This document shows, piece after piece, positions 51,741 through 62,159 of a stretch of 64,000 nucleotides of DNA. The DNA is taken from NCBI RefSeq assembly GCF_026262505.1, contig NC_067203.1, positions 23,169,411-23,233,410 of the forward strand. Direction: 5' to 3'. The notes beneath the pieces are model-generated. The model ran no database searches, was not told where the DNA came from, and was given only the letters and a program-made list of their open reading frames with translations. The translations under genes and the position numbers were made by a program. The first letter of the stretch is position 1, and every line of letters begins with the position of its first letter. This stretch comes from Trichomonas vaginalis G3. Its lineage: Eukaryota; Parabasalia; Trichomonadida; Trichomonadidae.

Positions 51741-51901
51741 TTTTTATTCCTCTTCGACAACGTCTCTCTTTCCATCATTACTGCATAACCACATTTTCTC
51801 AGTTTTAGTGGTTTGTTATTTTTAGCAAGTTCTCGCATCATTTTTATCGTTTCCTCCCTTGTTATGATTCGTGGTAAATTTTGAGCTTGTGGGGTATCCA
51901 T
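51737..51901 (-). CDS. Polinton very small protein, 54 residues
   Basis: A short frame read leftward between the basic protein and the capsid-type gene: MDTPQAQNLPRIITREETI followed by a basic segment ending ETLSKRNKN. It overlaps the end of the convergent gene by 4 bp. Starts at an ATG; function unknown. Confidence 0.4.
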   Translation of the reverse strand: MDTPQAQNLPRIITREETIKMMRELAKNNKPLKLRKCGYAVMMERETLSKRNKN

Positions 51902-51929
51902 TTATATAAAAATAAAATTTTGTTATCAG

Positions 51930-52709
51930 TTATTTTATCGTTAATATCAAACCAAAGTTGTTGATTAAATTAAAGTTATAACCTTGTTGAGAATAAAGTG
52001 GTTTCTTTATCAATTCCTTGAACGCTTCTGAAAGTGAAGATGAAGAAATTCTTGCCACTTGAATTGGTTTAAATTCTGCTTTCATTGCTTCTTTCTGTTC
52101 ATTGAACACTGGATCGAATAAAGCAACTTTAAAGAATTTCTTAGCTGGAATTTCAGGTCTCAAATTTGCATATTGACCATCAAACTGGTTAGAATATCGT
52201 GGTAATCCATCCGGTCCCTCTTGAATAGCATTTAATTCTTCATTGAAATAAGAATATGGATTATGACGGTATGAATTAATTGGACCATTTTCACCTTCTC
52301 CGATATGTTGTTTAACAGCTTTTCCATTTTCATCAAATTTCATAGGATAACGTTCATTATATGCTTTACGTTTAGGATAATCAGTTATAGTTAATTTATA
52401 CCCATTTATGACTTTAATATTACCTTGACCATCAGTAACGAAAACTTCATTTATACCATCAGGTTTTCCATTTGGACCCGTAATGTCTGCTTCGTGTGCT
52501 TCCCAATTTGGACCATGACGTTTGGCATATGCTTGAGCTTCTGGTAATGTTAAAACGTTTCTCATTTGTTTAACATCTTTTTGAAGACCAGCAACAATAT
52601 GAACTAATTCTTTCATTCCATCAGGAACTTTCATAGTTCTATTATATGCACCCTTTTTGTTTGTCCCTTGTTTTAATGGAACCTGTAGAAGATTTGCTAT
52701 TTCTGTCAT
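51930..52709 (-). CDS. Polinton capsid-cluster protein (minor capsid candidate)
   Basis: A 259-codon frame in the capsid cluster, next to the ATPase. Its middle is Gly/Asn/Pro-rich with many Tyr ([35 protein letters not shown]), and it has a helical end. By position it could be the minor capsid (penton) or a related virion protein of trichomonad Mavericks. That is inference from order only. It looks whole. Confidence 0.5.
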   Translation of the reverse strand: MTEIANLLQVPLKQGTNKKGAYNRTMKVPDGMKELVHIVAGLQKDVKQMRNVLTLPEAQAYAKRHGPNWEAHEADITGPNGKPDGINEVFVTDGQGNIKVINGYKLTITDYPKRKAYNERYPMKFDENGKAVKQHIGEGENGPINSYRHNPYSYFNEELNAIQEGPDGLPRYSNQFDGQYANLRPEIPAKKFFKVALFDPVFNEQKEAMKAEFKPIQVARISSSSLSEAFKELIKKPLYSQQGYNFNLINNFGLILTIK

Positions 52710-52749
52710 GTTTAATTATAAATAAAAAATAAAAATTAATTATAAAAAG

Positions 52750-53577
52750 TTAATCAAATTTAACACTTCCTTTATTTAAATCAACTATTATTTTTCCATG
52801 TTCACCTAATTGCTGATATTGTGTGTAAAGTTCATTAATGCTCATTGGTAAATTCACTTGATAAAGCATAACGTTCAACTGTTGACGACTAAACCCACTG
52901 AAAATGAAAAGGGTTGATAGATTTGATTTAATGTTTGTGCTTAATGCTTTGAAGTATTGAACAGCCATAAAGAATGAACACTGAATGTGTCGACATTGAG
53001 TTAATAATTGATTAAAATATGATTTCTCATTAGTTATTAGTTTTGATTTCACTGCATCATCTAGAAAAATGAGTGAATGCAAAAATTCTCTATCAAAATT
53101 TGAAATAGAAAGTGTTTCAAATAATTCATCTCGTTGTTTATCAATAATTTTATCCTCTAATCCTTGCTTCTTGATTGTATTATATAATTCTTTATACATT
53201 AAAAAGTTTTTTAAATAATCTTCTGCTTCTTCTTGTGATAAATAAATAATTGGAATTTTGATTAAATGCTTTAAAGATTCAAATGTATCATCTGAAGGTG
53301 AACCTGAACGGTTGATATAAATTAACACATGTGAATAGGGGGAAGTGTTAGCAATAATGATAATTTGTTTTAATATCGTTAATGTTTTACCTTTATTTTG
53401 TTTACCAATTGCTGCAGTGATTGAATTTAAGTAACATTCAGAATATGGAATTTTCATTAATTTTTCCTTAGATAGAGCATTTCTATTATCACTCAATGCT
53501 TCATTAATCATATCATCTACGTATGTATTATATACTCCCGCTAATTCTTCATAAGGGGTGGATGAATTTAAATCCAT
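52750..53577 (-). CDS. Polinton FtsK/HerA-type packaging ATPase
   Basis: A 275-codon frame with a Walker A variant AIGKQNKGKTLTI, Walker B SLIFLDDA, and the downstream TQCRHIQCSFFMAVQYF block that is typical of A32-like genome-packaging ATPases in Polintons, virophages and large DNA viruses. It sits between the two capsid-type genes, as expected. This part looks whole. Confidence 0.88.
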   Translation of the reverse strand: MDLNSSTPYEELAGVYNTYVDDMINEALSDNRNALSKEKLMKIPYSECYLNSITAAIGKQNKGKTLTILKQIIIIANTSPYSHVLIYINRSGSPSDDTFESLKHLIKIPIIYLSQEEAEDYLKNFLMYKELYNTIKKQGLEDKIIDKQRDELFETLSISNFDREFLHSLIFLDDAVKSKLITNEKSYFNQLLTQCRHIQCSFFMAVQYFKALSTNIKSNLSTLFIFSGFSRQQLNVMLYQVNLPMSINELYTQYQQLGEHGKIIVDLNKGSVKFD

Positions 53578-53618
53578 TTAATCAAAAATAAATTTATAAT
53601 TTTAAACATTTCTATTCA

Positions 53619-55249
53619 TCAATATTTCATCATATGAACTTCTATACTGTGGTGGTGTGTACCTGTTGAATGATATTTCAAACCTTCATCCGGTGTCCAT
53701 GTCCAATATGTAGTCCTAGTAAACCAAACCTGAGGAGGATTTGTCACCTTTGAACAGTAAGTGTCATTTACACCCTGAATGATTGGATAAGCTTTCACTT
53801 GTACTGTAACTTGTGAATTGAAAGTTTCTAATCCATCAAAGAATATACCCGCTCCATCACGTTGAACTGGAATAGTGCATAAGAATGAAGTTTGGTCTTT
53901 CCATGTTCTAGCTAATGGCGTGCCATTATCATCATTCAGTGGTCTAGTTAATGAGTCCTCATATTCTTCTGTGCATTCATTCACTCCATCTAAATCAGAA
54001 GCTTGAAGCATACGTGTAAAGAATATGTCGCCCACTGTGGTCATCGCTTGATCAGGGAAGTTTCTGGAATCTATAGTGACCTGAAGACCTCGAAGCATTG
54101 GATTTTCTAAAACTGTTCTTTGCATTGCATTCTTCGGAAATGTTAACACAACATCTGTAACATTATGAAGAGCGTATGAGAAATCTGAGCTGATACCTTC
54201 AGGAGTGATGCAACCTCCATTTAGTGAACGAACGTCAATATGTTGAGCTGGAATCATGAATGGATCTTCCTTACTGAATAAACGTGGTATTGCTTTAACT
54301 GATTCTTCAATTAAACCGTATCCTGGTGTAATGCATTTATCCTCTAAAACTTCCATCTTTGTGCATGAAATAATAACGTTATCAACTGTTGCGTCAGCAG
54401 ATGTAGCGGCTAAGCTTGTAATTAATTTGGCAGGAAGTCCGATTTGTTGGAATTTGCGATCATATTTATAAACATGATTCATAATCTTTTCATAATTTTC
54501 ATCAGTTATCTTTTCATAAACGTAATTTTGTAAATCAGCAACTCTTAACGGGTCAACCTGACAAAATACTAAAGTATCCCTGAAAAACATAATATTTAAG
54601 AATGATTTCACCAAATGATTTAGGATAATCATCGAACGCCTGAAATGCTAACAAATCATTTACCGGAATAATCATATCAAAAGTGACATCAACTTCTTCA
54701 TTTGCGTTCTTGAAAACTTCTGAAGGGTCAATATATTTACCACATACTGAGTTATCATATTTTTTGAACATTATTATATAACGAATGAACAAACTTTTTA
54801 AACTTTCCTTTCTGATTTTGGTTTATATATGTTGCAAATGCGAAAGATTCACGGGCGCAATCCATTTGAAGATAACCGGCATACCTCTTTCAGTTTCTAC
54901 TTCTAATGTTTAAAGCTTTGATTTGATGATTTGTAACCAACGAATAAACGCATGCATTTAAAAGCGGCATCGCATGTGAAAGCTTTTATTTGAAACTAGA
55001 GTTTGCTTTAACTTTGCGTTTAAATATATGTGTCACCTAATTGATCACATCATGAGCCGGATTTGTAATTCTTAAATGAGTTTGTTTATCATCAAAATAT
55101 GGAGCATCAGAGTCATAGCATGAACTTTCAAGTTCTCTATAATATTTCTACCGTCATTCTTTGCGAATATTTCATTTATCTTTTCGAATGAATGAAATAC
55201 ATTTCCATTAATTGGTTTAGTGTTTGGCACCAAATAGTTAGTCGTCATT
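53619..55249 (-). pseudogene. Polinton major capsid-type gene
   Basis: Strand-rich protein of jelly-roll character (LPAKLITSLAATSADATVDNVIIS; VLTFPKNAMQRTVLENPMLRGLQVTID; RTWKDQTSFLCTIPVQRDGAGIFFDGLETFNSQVTVQVKAYP) in the position of the major capsid gene of Mavericks, next to the ATPase. The 5' end appears to lie near 55249. The assignment is by position and fold-like pattern. The gene is clearly broken, with several breaks. Confidence 0.65.
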
Positions 55250-55317
55250 TATTAATAAATAAAAAATCAAAATTAAAAGATGAAAATGAATTTTTAATTT
55301 TAATGAAATAATCAACT

Positions 55318-55533
55318 ATGGCTGCAGGATTCTTTAAAAAATTATGGGATAAAGTAAAAAGAGGAGCGCATAAAGTTTGGGAAACAATGAAGAAAGGAGC
55401 AAATTGGATATTTAAGAATAAAGAAGCAATTAGTGACGTTGCTGAATCAATAACGCCAAAAGCTGCCCCAATAAGAGAAATATTAAATAAAGGAGAAAAA
55501 GTTTATCAAAGACTTCAACCGATACTAAGATAA
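55318..55533 (+). CDS. Polinton small amphipathic protein A
   Basis: A 71-codon frame beginning MAAGFFKKLWDKVKRGAHKV: a basic amphipathic helix, then Lys-rich helices. Its first 11 residues are identical to those of the facing frame at 55558-55794. By its composition it may be a membrane-active or core virion peptide of the element, but this is inference. Looks whole. Confidence 0.55.
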   Translation: MAAGFFKKLWDKVKRGAHKVWETMKKGANWIFKNKEAISDVAESITPKAAPIREILNKGEKVYQRLQPILR

Positions 55534-55557
55534 AAATAATATTTATTTATTTTTCCA

Positions 55558-55794
55558 CTATTTACCTCCTATTTTATTAAGTATTCCTTCAGCAATTCCA
55601 CCAATTGCGTTACCTGCTTGTGCTCCCATCGCCGGATTACCTGCTTTAGTACCTAATACTCCACCTATGATAGTTCCTGCCGTTTTCGCTACTGGTGCCA
55701 AAAAGTTTGCAACGGGTTTAATAATCTTTTTATGAACCCAACCTGCAGCTTTCTTAATTCCATCCCATAATTTTTTAAAGAATCCTGCCGCCAT
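55558..55794 (-). CDS. Polinton small amphipathic, glycine-rich protein B
   Basis: A 78-codon frame beginning MAAGFFKKLWDGIKKAAGWV, followed by a Gly/Ala-rich hydrophobic stretch (GTIIGGVLGTKAGNPAMGAQ). It is tail-to-tail with protein A, 24 bp apart. The pattern of an amphipathic N-terminal helix plus a glycine-rich hydrophobic domain is like small membrane-active virion proteins of related elements and viruses. Looks whole. Confidence 0.55.
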   Translation of the reverse strand: MAAGFFKKLWDGIKKAAGWVHKKIIKPVANFLAPVAKTAGTIIGGVLGTKAGNPAMGAQAGNAIGGIAEGILNKIGGK

Positions 55795-55860
55795 TTCTGA
55801 TTTAATATTAATTAAAAAATATATTTCATCACTTATATTCTAATTTTTATTTAATGATAA

Positions 55861-56240
55861 ATGAAACCGATTTTAAAAATAAATGAAACAGAGGAGGAAG
55901 AAATAAATGAAAGTGAAAATGTTCAACAAAAAATAAACGTTGTTAAACCAATTACTGAAATAAAAATTTTTTCATCTGTTGAAGAATTTAATGACTATTA
56001 TGCTAATAATAAAAAATTATTTGAAGAATTGACAACGTGTAAATTGAATAAAATGTTTAAAGTTGATGGATTCAAAATTTCAAAAATAAAAGGGTGGTTA
56101 GTTTGAAATCTATTCCTCAATCAAGAATCACCTCATTAATGAAAATAGATGATTTAACAAAAAGAATAGAAATTATTGAAGAGCGAATAAATCAAATTAT
56201 TGATTTCATAAATCATGACTCGTTGAGCCCGGGTCCTTAA
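55861..56240 (+). pseudogene. Polinton small acidic coiled-coil gene
   Basis: Glu-rich start (NETEEEEINESENVQQKINV), then a helical region and a second short helical stretch (DDLTKRIEIIEERINQIIDF). Family unknown. It looks broken, about one break. Confidence 0.4.
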
Positions 56241-56713
56241 AGCCCATCACTGAGTTCAAGGTTATATTCATCAAATATTTCATTATTAAATGCAACTTCT
56301 GCTAGTTTATTTATTTTTTCAATACGATCATTTGAAAGTCTATCGTTTAATTTTTTCTGAAGTTTTTCATTTTCTAGTTCTGAAACTTTATTTGGATGAT
56401 ATGTAAATTCATGAAATTCTTTGGCCTCGGTTTTGATCATTAATTTACAAAGAACTTTTGTGGTTGGAATTCGTTTGAACCATTTATTAGTTATATTCGT
56501 TATATATTCAATATCTGGAATTAATTCCCAAATTTTTGCATTTTCAATTAATTTATTATCAAATGCAAAAGCAATGGGTTTAATATTATGTTTACCTTTA
56601 TAATATAAACTTTCTACATAATCATCGAAATAACATCTACTTGTTTAACATTTTAAGAATTGGTGAGAGCATCCATTAATTGATTGACGGTTACGAATCT
56701 TGATCCACTCATT
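56237..56713 (-). pseudogene. Polinton small gene near the right end
   Basis: A leftward gene of helical, Glu/Asn/Lys-rich character, starting near 56713 (MSGSRFVTVNQLMDALTNS) and ending DEYNLELSDGL. Family unknown. It looks broken, about two breaks. Confidence 0.4.
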
Positions 56714-56861
56714 TTCTTACGAATTAAAAAAATAAATTATTCAAAAATGTCAGAAGAAAATATTTAAATAAATTATTTAAATTTTTTTACTCTATTCAAG
56801 AATTTTATTTTTGATATAACTCATTGAATTCAAAATTTTTTAAAAAATTGACACCATATAT

Positions 56862-57152
56862 AACCAGTAGAAATTCTGCCAGTAGAAGTTCTACCAGTAG
56901 AAACTTTACTAGTAGAAGTTCTGCCAGTATAAACTCTACCAGTAGAAGTTCTGCCAGTAGAAGTTCTGCCAGTATAAACTCTACCAGTAGAAGTTCTGCC
57001 AGTATAAACTCTACCAGTAGAAGTTCTGCTAAAGTATTCAATTTTGAGGGAAACAGTAGAAGTTCTGCCAGTATAAACTCTACCAGTAGAAGTTCTGCCA
57101 GTAGAAGTTCTGCCAGTATAAACTCTACCAGTAGAAGTTCTGCTAAAGTATT
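56862..57152. repeat. 15-bp minisatellite inside the Polinton
   Basis: About eighteen 15-bp units alternate between two types, AGTAGAAGTTCTGCC and AGTATAAACTCTACC, with an interruption at about 57029-57054 (AAAGTATTCAATTTTGAGGG). As 15 is a multiple of three, both strands remain open across it: Ser/Arg-rich one way and Leu/Glu/Ala-rich the other. There is no independent sign of a gene. Confidence 0.93.
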
Positions 57153-57349
57153 CATAAACACCTTTTTATATCTTATTTACATCTAACATGCACCAATTTA
57201 TTTTATAACTTTATTAATACTAAATTTTATTTCATACAAAAAGTAAAAATTCATAAGTTATATATTAATTTAATAAATTATATTATCATTTATAATAAAA
57301 TTTTTCGAAATGCAGATAAATTTTAACATGTTCGAAATGAAACTATTAT

Positions 57350-57523
57350 AAAATATATTCTTTTTATTAATGGTAATATAGGAATTATAGGAATAAAAAC
57401 TTTTTATAAATTATTCATAAATTTTTAAAATCTGCTATTCGGAAGTATGTTCAAAAATCATTCAATTATGTGAGAATTCTTACGATTACAAAAAAAGTCA
57501 CACAACCCGCATCATATACTACT
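57350..57523. repeat. Polinton right terminal inverted repeat, 174 bp
   Basis: Complement of 44408-44581, ending CATCATATACTACT next to the CGGAAG duplication. Confidence 0.95.
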
Positions 57524-57529
57524 CGGAAG
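57524..57529. repeat. Polinton target-site duplication, right (CGGAAG)
   Basis: Exact copy of 44402-44407. Confidence 0.93.
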
Positions 57530-58083
57530 CGGATGAGTCAATATCATGTTTTTCCTAGAGATTTAATCACGATATAGTGAGTAATACAAATTTATAATGA
57601 AATTTGTCCGAATACTGTATATTTTCGCGAAATGAAATGCGAGAATGGATTTAGATATGATATTTTTATGAGAAACTTAATATACATCGGATGGAGATCA
57701 AAAGACTATGATATCAATGTTCATCCAAACAAAAATGAATTCTTCAAAAAGGTATGGAAACTCTTAACCTTAAATTTTTTTGGACACCAATGAAGTGTCC
57801 TGATAGACATATTGAACGCAAACGGGAAATATATTTATCACTTCAGAAACTATCATCTAGCTATGGTTTTGAATATAGGTTCTATGCAGTAAGAGAATAG
57901 GTCTCAGATTTGTAGGAATCAATATGGACTTATTTATTATAAAACACATGACAATTGGTATCATTTACTCATAAAATTCAGTAAACAGAGCAAAATATGA
58001 TTAGAATATAAAAAAATTTTTAATGATAAAAGAAATTACAAACATAGTATAAAAAGATTAGAAAAACATTCATATATGTATAG
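57530..58083 (+). other. Host DNA with a short gene-like stretch
   Basis: A frame of 54 codons from an ATG at 57633 (MKCENGFRYDIFMRNLIYIG, then WRSKDYDINVHPNKNEFF) has protein-like composition but stops at 57795 and has no initiator. It may be debris of a gene once located at the Polinton insertion site. The rest is AT-rich. Confidence 0.4.
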
Positions 58084-59004
58084 TTAAGAATTCTTTGTTT
58101 CTTCTTTTTCCTGAACGACAGGTTTATTAGAAGATCTCAAATTTTGTTTACGGATTCCTTGGTAAATATAGCTAAGAAGCTGTGAAATGACTGATAGTAC
58201 CCAAACAATCCATCCAAATGAATAAATAAATGTATTTTCTTGAGATTTATCGAGAGAATCCGCAAGTTCATTAAGAGCAGTCAGTTTTTGTGATACAACT
58301 TGAGCAGTTTGGTTTAGTATTTGTGATTTAATCATAACTTCTTCCATTTTATTATGAATTGTATTAATTTGCTCTTCTGCAGAAGCTGTAGTGTTTTCTA
58401 AGTCTTCAATTCGATCACTCGTACTATTAATGCCTAAAGTTGTTTGTAAACGAGCAGCATTGTATTCATTTATTGGCAAATTAATTTCCAGCCTTTGTCT
58501 TAAAGGCTGGGAAATGAGAGGTACAAATGTGGAAGGATCATCATTAATTGTAAACTCAATACTGGTGAGAGAATCGCTTTTCTTTACTGGTTCAAATTCA
58601 GGAACTTCTTTTCTATCGTTGCGCTTAAAATCATGGAAAATAATAGAACTTTTTACCATAGTACCTGATGAACCAGATGATTTATCGACTTGGCTTCCTG
58701 ACTTATGATCATTTCCTGAATTTGGACCTGATTGACTGGAAGTATCGTTTTCTTTTGATTTAAAACTTCTATTTGATAAATACATACTCGTTCTTGTTTC
58801 TTTATCTGCACTTGTTAATTGATTATCATGTGAAGAAAATCTTCCTCGAGAATTTAAGTTCGCAGATGAGAAATCTTTTTCGTTTGCACTAGAATTTGAT
58901 GCATCCAGCATATCATCATTATCGAATTTTTTCTTTTTTGGGATCCTTGCAAAAGATCCGAATATTTTGCCCGACATCATTTTCTTAAAATGAACAATTA
59001 ACAT
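58084..59004 (-). CDS. Tail-region membrane-anchored coiled-coil protein
   Basis: A 306-residue protein. The first 110 residues are Ser/Asn/Lys-rich and probably disordered. The middle is globular or extended. Residues 200-250 form a heptad coiled coil (DRIEDLENTTASAEEQINTI, then more helix). One hydrophobic segment (about 258-282, SFGWIVWVLSVISQLLSYIY) precedes a short basic, polar tail. A coiled coil followed by a C-terminal membrane anchor recalls SNARE-like or organelle-tethering proteins, but no SNARE centre (R/Q layer) is evident, so I name no family. The start at 59004 is supported by TCATTTTTA on the minus strand about 25 nt upstream. Confidence 0.78.
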   Translation of the reverse strand: MLIVHFKKMMSGKIFGSFARIPKKKKFDNDDMLDASNSSANEKDFSSANLNSRGRFSSHDNQLTSADKETRTSMYLSNRSFKSKENDTSSQSGPNSGNDHKSGSQVDKSSGSSGTMVKSSIIFHDFKRNDRKEVPEFEPVKKSDSLTSIEFTINDDPSTFVPLISQPLRQRLEINLPINEYNAARLQTTLGINSTSDRIEDLENTTASAEEQINTIHNKMEEVMIKSQILNQTAQVVSQKLTALNELADSLDKSQENTFIYSFGWIVWVLSVISQLLSYIYQGIRKQNLRSSNKPVVQEKEETKNS

Positions 59005-59034
59005 GCTAAAACTAATAACACAGCTTTAAAAATG

Positions 59035-60208
59035 ACATTCTGTAAACATAATCAATGATAATGTACAATTTAAATTTTTCAATTTACGATTTACACCTAT
59101 TTCCTTAAAAACACATTAGATTTCGTTTGCTTTATTATGGGCTACCTGTTTCCATCCCAATAGCAGCATTTGCAATTCAAAATAAATTTTCCAAAAAGGT
59201 AACTAAACTCCTTTCGCCGATCCGATTTGCTCCATATTTAAAATATAGCTTGCATATGTAGAAGAAAAGCTAATTTTGAAGTACGCCCCAAATCCACCAA
59301 CAGGATTTCGAGCTACTAAAAAGGTACTTTTAAATGTGATTTTTTTTATAAAAAATTAAATTTATTTTAAGATCAGACTAAAAACTAATTTTATGGAAAA
59401 TCTATATCGACAAATTTATTACTTATTGGGTATATAGATTTTTTGATTATGGCGATTATGTCTGATATGCTTCCAATAAGCCAAAACACATTTCATACTG
59501 ATTTCTATAAAAGGTATCTTTATTATAGAAGTGTAAGCTATATCTGTTTGTTTTTTTATTATAACAAATTCAAAATTCTCTTATAAGGACTAGATGAAAT
59601 CTGTATTATTAAATCATTAGCTAAATGAAGGTTCAAATAGAAAGTAAATATCAATTTATATGATACTGAAACCAAATAGTTCTTTTAATAAAAGATAACA
59701 CGCTGAAAATTATTGAGTATTTGCAAATCTCAAAAATCTATTGGTGAATTTGGCTCAACTTTTAAAATTATAACATCCATATCAAATCATAAAAGCAGAC
59801 AAAAATTAAAGCCAAACCTATCGGCCAATTTTTTTTGATATTTTGATTTTTGAGGTATACTTTTAAAAGTGGATTTAAAGCACTGATGAAAAAACATTAA
59901 CTTCTGTCGTTATGATTATTGATTTAGACAATAATGATTTTAATCTTTGATTATCAAAACACTAAAGTCATCTTTTTAACATTTGCTTGGTAGCATTAAC
60001 TCAAGTCTAAAGTACTATTTTATGTGGCACTCTTAGAATTTTTGTATTCATTGTACACGCTGAAATAGTACCATTAAAGTTATGGCGGACTTTCAAAAAA
60101 TAGTTTGGTCACCTTTTTTTCCAAAAATTAATCTAAAATTTTTCAAATTGTTTTTGAATATTTTTCATTTATGGATACCACAAAGCCAAATTTTCCTTTC
60201 CGGTAGGC
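59035..60208. other. Intergenic DNA with gene debris
   Basis: The stretch 59118-59260 reads LLYYGLPVSIPIAAFAIQNKFSKKV and LLSPIRFAPYLKYSLHM in one frame before stops, which looks like a fragment of a former gene. Fragments near 59455-59540 are similar in style. No intact gene was seen. Confidence 0.4.
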
Positions 60209-60289
60209 TTGTTTCCTATTCAATTTTCGATATTTTGTAAAGTCCTTTGTCTAAAAATTGAGAGGAAAAATGATTTTTCTGAAGAAAAA

Positions 60290-62155
60290 ATGTCGACTAA
60301 AAGAGTCAACTTTCGACCATTTGAGGCCGATACTGACTCTAGTCCTCTAGAACCGGAAGAGAAAGAGCCGATGGTTCTAAACAGTGAGGAATACAAAATA
60401 GAGCATCTTTGTAATCCAAATAACGACATATTTTCAAAACTAGAGCCTGAGCTTCCAGGTGAAGCGGAAAATAGTTCTCCGATGCGTTCTTTAACGATTG
60501 CACCGAAATTATCGAAATCAATGCCTATGCTTCAATATAAAAAACTTCATCTTAATAAAAACTTCTTAAGCATTACAGAGAGTACATTTCCGGATGCTTA
60601 TCCAGAATGCCATTACGATATTGATTCACATCAAACTCAAGTCGAATTAATTTGTAAAATTCCTTCTTTCGTAAACAATGACAAAAGTTTGATGATTGCC
60701 ATTAAGGAGCTTCTAGAAAACATCCCGTACAACGAAACAAATGTTATTGAGATCGTTCAGAAAGCTTATACTGAATCTGACCCTTTATTACTTGTTTATA
60801 ACAGAGATATCCTTATCCAATTATATCTAGACTATATAGATGACTTGGAGATCTCGGATCTTCTCATCCAACCCTTAACAAAGCTATTATTATTCACATC
60901 TCATTTCATTTCAACAAAATTTTGTGTGCGCGATGTTGGATATCTCGCTTTACACGCTTCCGATAACGTTTCAACCCAATACAGAGAGTTTTTCGTCGAA
61001 TTAAGCGAAACGTTAAGTTGTGACTTTATTGATGAAGGATTGCAGAGTATATTAATAGAAACGCTTAAGGTTTACCATGATAAGAATGTTTTAGATGTTC
61101 GCTGGGCTCTGATGAATTTGGAAAAAACTCAAATTATTTCATCAGATATGAATGAACCATCATATACATTTACGTTAATGAAACCTCAGTATGATATGCA
61201 ACCAATTGTTGAGAACACAATTCCCGACCAAAAGAAAATTTTGAAAATTATTTACGAATCTGCAGGAAAAGCAGAAACAGTACTCAGATCCGTAGAGAAC
61301 CATGAGATTGTTGCAAGCTGGGTTACTTATTTCCAAACAACTCATATGCTTTACAAACAATTATTTTTAGATTACTCGCCAGCAAAAATTACTCAAGCAG
61401 GATCGTTATTTGGCAAATCATTGTCAGCATTAACCAAGTTTGGCCCGATTTCCGGCAAATTACATCCAGATTTACCAGATCTTGTATCAAACATCGTTTT
61501 GAACGTTTCTATCATCGACGAATACATCGCTCATAACAGAACAGGCTTTATACTACTTACAAACTTGATGAACGCTCTCTCAAGTTCGATTACAAAATTA
61601 CATGAGTATCATATGACGATACAAGACCCTTCTGAAGCCGGAATGTGTTCTATTCTATTCTGGAACTTAGTAAAAATCAGGTCATACCTCAATCATCCCC
61701 AAATTACCAAACAAAAAATTCATTCCATCGGACCATTCTTTATTTTGTTCGCGCAAGGGGCTTCCAGTTATTTGGCATCAATATGCGAGGTCACAGCCTT
61801 CGAGTTGTCCAATGTAAATGCTTCTCTCAACACTGTTCAGCTCGCATTTATCGAAGCAGACAGTTCCCTCCATAATTTGTCAAGCGCTTGTATCCGAGCT
61901 GAAAGGAGATTCAAAGATACACCTCAGAGAGCGTTTGCAAGACAATGGTCGACATATGCGAATAATCTTGCCAGTTGCATCAGATCTCTCTTCTCAGAAC
62001 CATCGGTAGAGAAGTGTATATCACAACTGACAGACGTTATATCGATATTAAGCCAATTAAAGGCAAAAGCTAATATTCTTGCTATCGAAAACGAATACAA
62101 CACTACAACTGAAGCTATTAACCATCTAAATTCAGTACTGCATACAGTTCGGTAG
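60290..62155 (+). CDS. Large helical protein of unknown function
   Basis: A 621-residue protein. The first 90 residues are acidic and Ser/Pro-rich (FEADTDSSPLEPEEKEPMVL) and probably disordered. From about residue 115 it is nearly all alpha-helical, with long amphipathic helices (SLMIAIKELLENIPYNETNV; DILIQLYLDYIDDLEISDLL), like an armadillo/HEAT- or Vps-type scaffold. I recognise no named family. The start is the ATG at 60290. A longer frame exists upstream but begins with TTG and reads low-complexity sequence. Arginine codons are mixed. Confidence 0.8.
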   Translation: MSTKRVNFRPFEADTDSSPLEPEEKEPMVLNSEEYKIEHLCNPNNDIFSKLEPELPGEAENSSPMRSLTIAPKLSKSMPMLQYKKLHLNKNFLSITESTFPDAYPECHYDIDSHQTQVELICKIPSFVNNDKSLMIAIKELLENIPYNETNVIEIVQKAYTESDPLLLVYNRDILIQLYLDYIDDLEISDLLIQPLTKLLLFTSHFISTKFCVRDVGYLALHASDNVSTQYREFFVELSETLSCDFIDEGLQSILIETLKVYHDKNVLDVRWALMNLEKTQIISSDMNEPSYTFTLMKPQYDMQPIVENTIPDQKKILKIIYESAGKAETVLRSVENHEIVASWVTYFQTTHMLYKQLFLDYSPAKITQAGSLFGKSLSALTKFGPISGKLHPDLPDLVSNIVLNVSIIDEYIAHNRTGFILLTNLMNALSSSITKLHEYHMTIQDPSEAGMCSILFWNLVKIRSYLNHPQITKQKIHSIGPFFILFAQGASSYLASICEVTAFELSNVNASLNTVQLAFIEADSSLHNLSSACIRAERRFKDTPQRAFARQWSTYANNLASCIRSLFSEPSVEKCISQLTDVISILSQLKAKANILAIENEYNTTTEAINHLNSVLHTVR

Positions 62156-62159
62156 CTCA

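Larger units (their letters stand above)
44408..57523. mobile_element. Polinton/Maverick element, 13.1 kb, fossil copy
   Basis: A complete insertion by its ends: 174-bp terminal inverted repeats that differ at one visible position, starting AGTAGTATATGATG and flanked by the 6-bp duplication CGGAAG. Inside are the family hallmarks: a protein-primed type B DNA polymerase (plus strand, 46.4-49.8 kb), a retrovirus-like integrase (plus, about 50.2-51.45 kb), an FtsK/HerA-type packaging ATPase (minus, 52.75-53.58 kb), capsid-type genes (minus, 51.9-55.25 kb) and several small unknown genes. At 13.1 kb it is shorter than many trichomonad Mavericks, and I see no adenovirus-type protease. The copy is broken: I estimate around eight or more breaks, chiefly in polymerase, capsid, integrase and small genes, while the ATPase looks whole. 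The near-identical ends suggest a recent insertion. Confidence 0.96.

Noticed and set aside
56805-57186. 118- and 120-codon frames across the 15-bp repeat
   Set aside because: They exist only because the repeat length is a multiple of three. Composition follows the repeat.
57750-59520. Recurring AAAAGGTA as possible 5' splice sites
   Set aside because: Trichomonad introns need a long 3' motif of ACTAACACACAG type, and none follows. No intron with both signals was seen in the window.
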